From Candidatus Magasanikbacteria bacterium RIFOXYD12_FULL_33_17 (GTDB lineage: Bacteria > Patescibacteriota > Patescibacteriia > Magasanikbacterales > UBA922), in the NCBI GenBank assembly GCA_001783255.1, contig MFRB01000032.1, forward strand, positions 1-9,808: DNA of 9,808 nt. Direction: 5' to 3'. The translations under genes were made by a program, and so were the position numbers. Under the pieces are notes generated by a model. It was not told the DNA's origin. It saw only the letters and a list, made by a program, of their open reading frames with translations, and searched no databases. Below are positions 6,878-9,808 of the stretch, piece after piece. The stretch's first letter is position 1; every line of letters starts with the position of its first letter.

Positions 6878-6908
6878 AAAAAACTTGGTTTTAATCCCAA
6901 GTTTTTTT
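6878..6908 (+). terminator. Intrinsic terminator after the membrane protein
   Basis: Perfect 11-bp stem AAAAAACTTGG (6878-6888) with CCAAGTTTTTT (6897-6907), an 8-nt loop and a T-run. The A-tract on the left arm would permit bidirectional function. The tRNA promoter begins 2 nt later. Confidence 0.85.
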
Positions 6909-6909
6909 A

Positions 6910-6938
6910 TTGACAAATTCATTATTTTGAGTTATAAT
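6910..6938 (+). promoter_or_regulatory. Perfect consensus promoter for the tRNA-Arg region
   Basis: TTGACA (6910-6915), exactly 17 nt, TATAAT (6933-6938). The predicted start near 6945 is only about 12 nt before a copy of the tRNA 5' end at 6956, but about 125 nt before the actual tRNA. This suggests sequence was inserted between promoter and gene. Confidence 0.88.
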
Positions 6939-6955
6939 CTTTTCGTATTTTAATA

Positions 6956-6969
6956 ATGCTCCCGTCGTT
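6956..6969 (+). repeat. Upstream copy of the tRNA-Arg 5' end
   Basis: ATGCTCCCGTCGTT here is identical to 7068-7081, which holds the first 12 nt of tRNA-Arg. Identity extends weakly leftward (AATA versus AATT). After 6969 the sequence does not continue as a tRNA, so this is an isolated fragment. Confidence 0.85.
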
Positions 6970-7004
6970 TCCGCCTACAGCCCAAGGCGTACAGGCTAGG
7001 CGGA
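6970..7004. repeat. GC-rich hairpin element between the two tRNA 5'-end copies
   Basis: TCCGCCTA (6970-6977) pairs perfectly with TAGGCGGA (6997-7004). Inside, GCC-CAA-GGC (6980-6988) can form a second small hairpin, and GTACAGGC partly mirrors GCCTACAG. It starts directly at the end of the duplicated tRNA sequence and is GC-rich against its surroundings, as expected of a REP-like insertion. Confidence 0.65.
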
Positions 7005-7069
7005 CAAGATTGCTAAAAACTATATTTTTTCTTTTATGAGGGTTTTATCTTGAAGAGAAAACAAATTAT

Positions 7070-7141
7070 GCTCCCGTCGTTCAATGGATAGGACTTCAGT
7101 TTGCGGAACTGAAAATCTAAGTTCGATTCTTAGCGAGAGCA
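7070..7141 (+). tRNA. tRNA-Arg, anticodon GCG
   Basis: Full cloverleaf. The acceptor stem is 7070-7076 with 7134-7140, with one C-A mismatch (7074 with 7136, positions 5 and 68). The D stem is GTTC/GGAC (7079-7082, 7091-7094) with loop AATGGATA, whose A after GG is the A20 arginine identity base. The anticodon stem is TCAGT/ACTGA around loop TTGCGGA, so the anticodon is GCG (7103-7105), reading CGC and CGU. The variable loop is 4 nt. The T arm is CTAAG/CTTAG with loop TTCGATT. The discriminator is A (7141). CCA is not encoded (CAA follows), so it must be added post-transcriptionally. Most bacteria read CGU/CGC with an ACG anticodon modified to ICG, so GCG is less usual. An intrinsic terminator lies just downstream. 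Confidence 0.93.
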
Positions 7142-7149
7142 CAAGAAAC

Positions 7150-7172
7150 ACTCCCCAAAAAGGGAGTTTTTT
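7150..7172 (+). terminator. Intrinsic terminator after tRNA-Arg
   Basis: ACTCCC (7150-7155) pairs with GGGAGT (7162-7167) around a 6-nt loop, followed by a six-T run (7167-7172). It starts 9 nt after the tRNA 3' end. Confidence 0.85.
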
Positions 7173-7185
7173 GATACAATATATA

Positions 7186-7234
7186 GGGATTAAGAAGTAA
7201 GGAATAAAAAATAAGGCTTAGAAACTAGGAACTA
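7186..7234 (+). repeat. Low-complexity TAAG/TAGG-type sequence before recG
   Basis: Degenerate short repeats of the form TAAGAAGTAAGG, AATAAGG and AGAAACTAGGAACTA fill the spacer between the tRNA terminator and recG. There is a -10-like TACAAT at 7175-7180 with no matching -35, so no confident recG promoter can be named. AGGA at 7227-7230, 9 nt before the recG ATG, could serve as a ribosome binding site. Confidence 0.35.
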
Positions 7235-7239
7235 TTAAT

Positions 7240-9808
7240 ATGAATGGTTTAAAAACCAAGGTAAATAAGCTAAACAGAATAGGAAAGACTCTGGAAAAAA
7301 GGCTGTCTCGTCTTGGGATTGTGACTGTTGAAGATTTGCTTTTTTACTTCCCATTTCGCTATGAGGACTACAGTGAGATTTTGAGCATAGCAAAGCTCCA
7401 AAATGGTCAAGAAGTCACCATACGGGGCAAAATAGAGCTTATAAACGCTAAGAGAAGTTCACGACAGCGTAAAATTGTCACGGAGGCGCTTATTTCTGAC
7501 GGGAGTGACCAATTACGTCTAGTTTGGTTTGGTCAGCCTTTTATATCAAAAACTTTGTATGTTGGAGAGGAATTCTATTTTTCGGGTAAAGTGAAGTCAG
7601 ATATGTTTGGTTTGCAAATGGTTAGTCCGAGTTATGAGCGTGTGAAGACCTCACCCGCTGTGACTGCGTCGTCACAGTCGACCTCTCCTAACAGGAGAGG
7701 TGATGAAGTTGCTTCTACTTTGCACACAGCTAGAATTGTGCCGATGTATCCACTTACAGCTGGTATTACTCAAAAACAATTACGTTTTTTGATAAGTCAA
7801 GTTGTGCATCATATTGAGGAAATAGAAGAATGGCTTCCAGAAGATGTGCGGGATGTGGCTGATGTCATGGAGCTCAAAGAAGCTATTAGATCAATTCATT
7901 TTCCCGAAAATCAGCAAGAAATTGATTATGCTCTAAAGAGATTAAAATTTGATGAACTTTTTATTTTACAACTAAGGGCCGAGATGTTACGACAGTCTAT
8001 CAAAGTTGCCAAAGCTCCCAAAATAAAATTTTCAGGAAAAGCTATTCAAGATTTTGTGGCAAATTTACCATTTGAATTGACCAAAGATCAGAAAGTGGCT
8101 AGTTGGGAAATAATTCAAGATTTAGAAAAAGGTGTACCAATGAATAGATTACTTGAAGGTGATGTTGGTTCGGGTAAGACTATAGTAGCTGCGATGGCAA
8201 CTCTGGATACAGTTTTGAATAATTATCAGGTGGCTATCATGGCGCCAACAGAGATATTGGCAAAACAGCATTATGAATCATTCACTTCACTTTTGAGTAA
8301 TCATGACATTGGAGTTTGTCTTTTGACTAGATCGATGAGATTTTTTAATAGAGATAAAATAGAGATAAATAGAGATAATGTTGAAAAAGAAAATTTATCT
8401 TTGAAAAAACTTTCAGATAAAATTGTTAGTGGTGAAATAAATGTTATTATCGGCACACACGCTTTACTTTCTGACAAAATAAAATTCAAAGATTTAGCAT
8501 TAGTCATTGTTGACGAACAACACCGTTTCGGGGTAGAGCAAAGAGCTTCGCTCATTCGCGGACAGACGCAGACAGAGGCAGACTCATGCGGAAATAATGA
8601 TGTTGATGTGGGTGACAAAGTTGAACTTTTGTATGAAGATTTGACTTATAGAATTAGAAAGTGTTTATTTGCTGTTAGAAAAAATTTGGGACTTGGACAT
8701 AAAGAAATTTTGTATCAAAATGCTTTGGAAGCAGAGTTCAAAAAAGAAAAGCTTGTTTTTGAAAAAGAAAAAACCATGTCTGTAATGTATGATGGTAAAA
8801 AAATTGGTGTTTATCGACCAGATTTTGTGGTTGAAGATAAAATAATAATAGAACTTAAAGCTTTGAAATTTATAGGAAAAAATGAAAAAACACAAGTGTG
8901 GACTTATTTGAAAGGTTCTAATTATAAATTAGCTTTATTAGCAAATTTTTCACCAAGTGATGTAGAAATTGAACGTATTGTTTATGATGAAGCACGTGAA
9001 AATAAAAAGTCAGCGTTAAGTCAGCGTAAGTCAGCTTTAGTTCCTCATTTTTTGTCCATGACCGCGACGCCGATACCACGTTCTTTTGCACTGACAATTT
9101 ATGGTGATTTAGATTTGTCTATTATCAAACAAATGCCAAAAGATAGAAAAGTAATAAAAACTAGATTTGTAGATGATCATAATAGACAAAAGGCTTATGA
9201 TTTTATTCGTGAGCAAGTTAAACAAGGTAGACAAGTTTTTGTAATTTGTCCGCTGATTGAACAAAAAGAAAAAGACGAAAATGAAATAGAAATAATAAAT
9301 TATAATTTTACAGGTAGTCAAGAAAAGAAATCTGTTTTGGTAGAATTTGAAAAACTTAGTAAACAAATTTTTCCTGATCTCAAAGTTGATTATCTGCATG
9401 GTAAGATGCGTTCAAATGAAAAAGACGAAATCATGCAAGATTTTGCTGGTGGCAAAATAGATATTTTGGTTTCTACTTCAGTCGTCGAAGTTGGGGTAAA
9501 TATTCCTAATGCTAGTGTCATGATAATAGAAGGTGCGGAGAATTTTGGGTTAGCCCAGCTTCATCAATTTCGTGGTCGTGTTGGTCGAAGTAGCTATCAA
9601 TCTTATTGTTTCCTTTTTACTACCAAGACTTCTGCCAAGAGTAAAGAGCGTCTAGAATTTTTTGAGAAAACTAGTGATGGTTTTGCGTTGGCTGAGTATG
9701 ATTTGGAAGTGCGTGGACCAGGTGCAGTTTATGGTGTTGCTCAAAGTGGTATGATGAATTTGAAAATTGCCACGATGCAAGACAAAGAAATAATTAAGCT
9801 AGCCCGTG
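7240..9808 (+). CDS. recG: ATP-dependent DNA helicase RecG with embedded nuclease-like domain (3' end beyond window)
   Basis: RecG is a double-stranded DNA translocase that reverses stalled forks and branch-migrates junctions. The frame is open for 856 codons to the edge. The ATG at 7240 is the first after an in-frame TAG (7219-7221), with AGGA upstream. The N-terminus has a helix-hairpin-helix-like segment (LEKRLSRLGIVTVEDLLFYF, 18-37) and the wedge/OB domain (to about 135). The helicase core has Walker A GDVGSGKT (307-314), motif Ia APTE (335-338), motif II DEQH (425-428), motif III MTATP (607-611) and motif VI QLHQFRGRVGR (773-783), then RGPG. Family members are usually about 680-700 aa. 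The excess is three in-frame expansions: a palindromic stretch (137-155), a tandem-repeat segment (370-380) and a PD-(D/E)xK domain between motifs II and III (about 441-600). No stop or frameshift interrupts them, so the gene is probably functional. Confidence 0.95.
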   Translation, partial: MNGLKTKVNKLNRIGKTLEKRLSRLGIVTVEDLLFYFPFRYEDYSEILSIAKLQNGQEVTIRGKIELINAKRSSRQRKIVTEALISDGSDQLRLVWFGQPFISKTLYVGEEFYFSGKVKSDMFGLQMVSPSYERVKTSPAVTASSQSTSPNRRGDEVASTLHTARIVPMYPLTAGITQKQLRFLISQVVHHIEEIEEWLPEDVRDVADVMELKEAIRSIHFPENQQEIDYALKRLKFDELFILQLRAEMLRQSIKVAKAPKIKFSGKAIQDFVANLPFELTKDQKVASWEIIQDLEKGVPMNRLLEGDVGSGKTIVAAMATLDTVLNNYQVAIMAPTEILAKQHYESFTSLLSNHDIGVCLLTRSMRFFNRDKIEINRDNVEKENLSLKKLSDKIVSGEINVIIGTHALLSDKIKFKDLALVIVDEQHRFGVEQRASLIRGQTQTEADSCGNNDVDVGDKVELLYEDLTYRIRKCLFAVRKNLGLGHKEILYQNALEAEFKKEKLVFEKEKTMSVMYDGKKIGVYRPDFVVEDKIIIELKALKFIGKNEKTQVWTYLKGSNYKLALLANFSPSDVEIERIVYDEARENKKSALSQRKSALVPHFLSMTATPIPRSFALTIYGDLDLSIIKQMPKDRKVIKTRFVDDHNRQKAYDFIREQVKQGRQVFVICPLIEQKEKDENEIEIINYNFTGSQEKKSVLVEFEKLSKQIFPDLKVDYLHGKMRSNEKDEIMQDFAGGKIDILVSTSVVEVGVNIPNASVMIIEGAENFGLAQLHQFRGRVGRSSYQSYCFLFTTKTSAKSKERLEFFEKTSDGFALAEYDLEVRGPGAVYGVAQSGMMNLKIATMQDKEIIKLAR
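7648..7703. repeat. Palindromic REP-like element inside recG
   Basis: Two adjacent perfect hairpins: CTGTGAC (7658-7664) with GTCACAG (7671-7677), and ACCTCTCCT (7681-7689) with AGGAGAGGT (7693-7701). Outer TCACC (7651-7655) can also pair with GGTGA (7699-7703). It stays in frame and encodes a Ser/Thr-rich linker (residues 137-155, TSPAVTASSQS...) where other RecG proteins pass directly from the wedge to the LHTxRIVPxYPLT segment. Its GC content is higher than its surroundings. Confidence 0.65.
8347..8378 (+). repeat. 11-bp tandem repeat (AATAGAGATAA) inside recG
   Basis: AATAGAGATAA at 8347-8357 and 8358-8368, then ATAGAGATAA at 8369-8378. It encodes NRDKIEINRDN (370-380), an expansion between the motif Ia region (LLT) and IIGTHALL that ordinary RecG lacks. 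It matches the smc-leader repeat at 1223-1255, including the following TTGA in one register. Confidence 0.75.
8561..8590 (+). repeat. 10-bp tandem repeat at the left border of the nuclease-like insert
   Basis: GACAGACGCA (8561-8570), GACAGAGGCA (8571-8580), then a decayed GACTCATGCG (8581-8590). It encodes RGQTQTEADS, a polar linker. It is GC-rich compared with the flanking recG sequence. Confidence 0.7.
9007..9036 (+). repeat. 10-11 bp tandem repeat at the right border of the nuclease-like insert
   Basis: AAGTCAGCG at 9007-9015 and 9018-9026, and AAGTCAGCT at 9028-9036, with spacings of 11 and 10 nt. It encodes KSALSQRKSAL just before RecG resumes with VPHFLSMTATP. Confidence 0.75.

Larger units (their letters stand above)
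8560..9036 (+). other. In-frame GxxExxY-family PD-(D/E)xK nuclease-like domain within RecG
   Basis: Encodes RecG residues about 441-599, absent from ordinary RecG, where the DEQHRFGVEQR block leads within 10-20 residues to the TATPIPR block. The domain proper (about 463-585) opens with a helix LYEDLTYRIRKCLFAVRKNL. It carries the family signature GxxExxY as GHKEILY (486-492), then YRPDFVVEDKIIIELKAL with D528, E538 and K540, the full PD-(D/E)xK set. It then has QVWTYLKGSNYKLALLANF, the usual closing segment of this family. The borders are tandem repeats. No Cys/Ser-begin and His-Asn-end intein signature is present and the insert is too short for a Hint domain plus nuclease, so protein splicing is unlikely. 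GxxExxY proteins are normally free-standing, about 120-130 aa, and of unsettled function. Confidence 0.88.

Noticed and set aside
6956..7030. A second, intact tRNA starting at the upstream GCTCCCG copy
   Set aside because: After the shared 5' nucleotides no D arm, anticodon arm or T-loop TTCRA can be found, and no matching 3' acceptor strand. It is only a fragment.
8560..9036. RecG insert as an intein
   Set aside because: No N-terminal Cys/Ser block A, no terminal His-Asn before Cys/Ser/Thr, and the roughly 160-aa insert is filled by a PD-(D/E)xK domain with no room for a Hint splicing domain.
8560..9036. RecG insert as a group I or II intron
   Set aside because: The insert is in frame with no stop and is almost fully protein-coding. 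I see no intron catalytic core or domain V-like hairpin.

Overview
This is an AT-rich window from the chromosome of what looks like a Candidate Phyla Radiation bacterium (Patescibacteria, probably Parcubacteria-like). The placement is inferred from a short SMC (about 1016 aa) of the type I associate with that group, a small two-helix membrane protein family I recognise from those genomes, start codons mostly without a Shine-Dalgarno sequence, and a tRNA gene with no encoded CCA. It was not confirmed by any search.

Layout. At the left edge a possible gene start runs off the window on the minus strand (1-48). It is followed by a DHH/DHHA1 phosphoesterase of the NrnA type (minus, 103-1086). A divergent control region has face-to-face consensus promoters whose -35 boxes overlap. 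It leads rightward through a leader of about 200 nt, with an 11-bp tandem repeat, into smc (1364-4414), which is followed 17 nt later by an unrecognised 158-aa gene. Next come rpsP (ribosomal protein S16) and khpA (KH RNA-binding protein), a widely conserved bacterial pair. Here each has its own promoter and terminator. A gene-poor stretch of about 300 nt with a GC-rich palindrome precedes a two-TM membrane protein (6329-6835). A tRNA-Arg(GCG) gene follows; its 5' end is duplicated 112 bp upstream. Finally recG starts at 7240 and runs off the right edge, still open at codon 856.

The most notable object is recG. All visible helicase motifs are intact, but the reading frame carries three extra segments. 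One is a palindromic, REP-like stretch between the wedge domain and the helicase core. One is an 11-bp tandem repeat that also occurs in the smc leader. The third is a complete PD-(D/E)xK nuclease-like domain of the GxxExxY family, placed between helicase motifs II (DEQH) and III (TATP) and bordered on both sides by 10-11 bp tandem repeats. No intein motifs are seen, so the expected product is one helicase polypeptide with an embedded nuclease-like domain.

Functionally the window is mostly housekeeping: RNA turnover (NrnA-like), chromosome organisation (SMC), translation (S16, KhpA, tRNA-Arg) and fork repair (RecG). Several small GC-rich palindromic or tandem-repeat elements lie between genes and inside recG.
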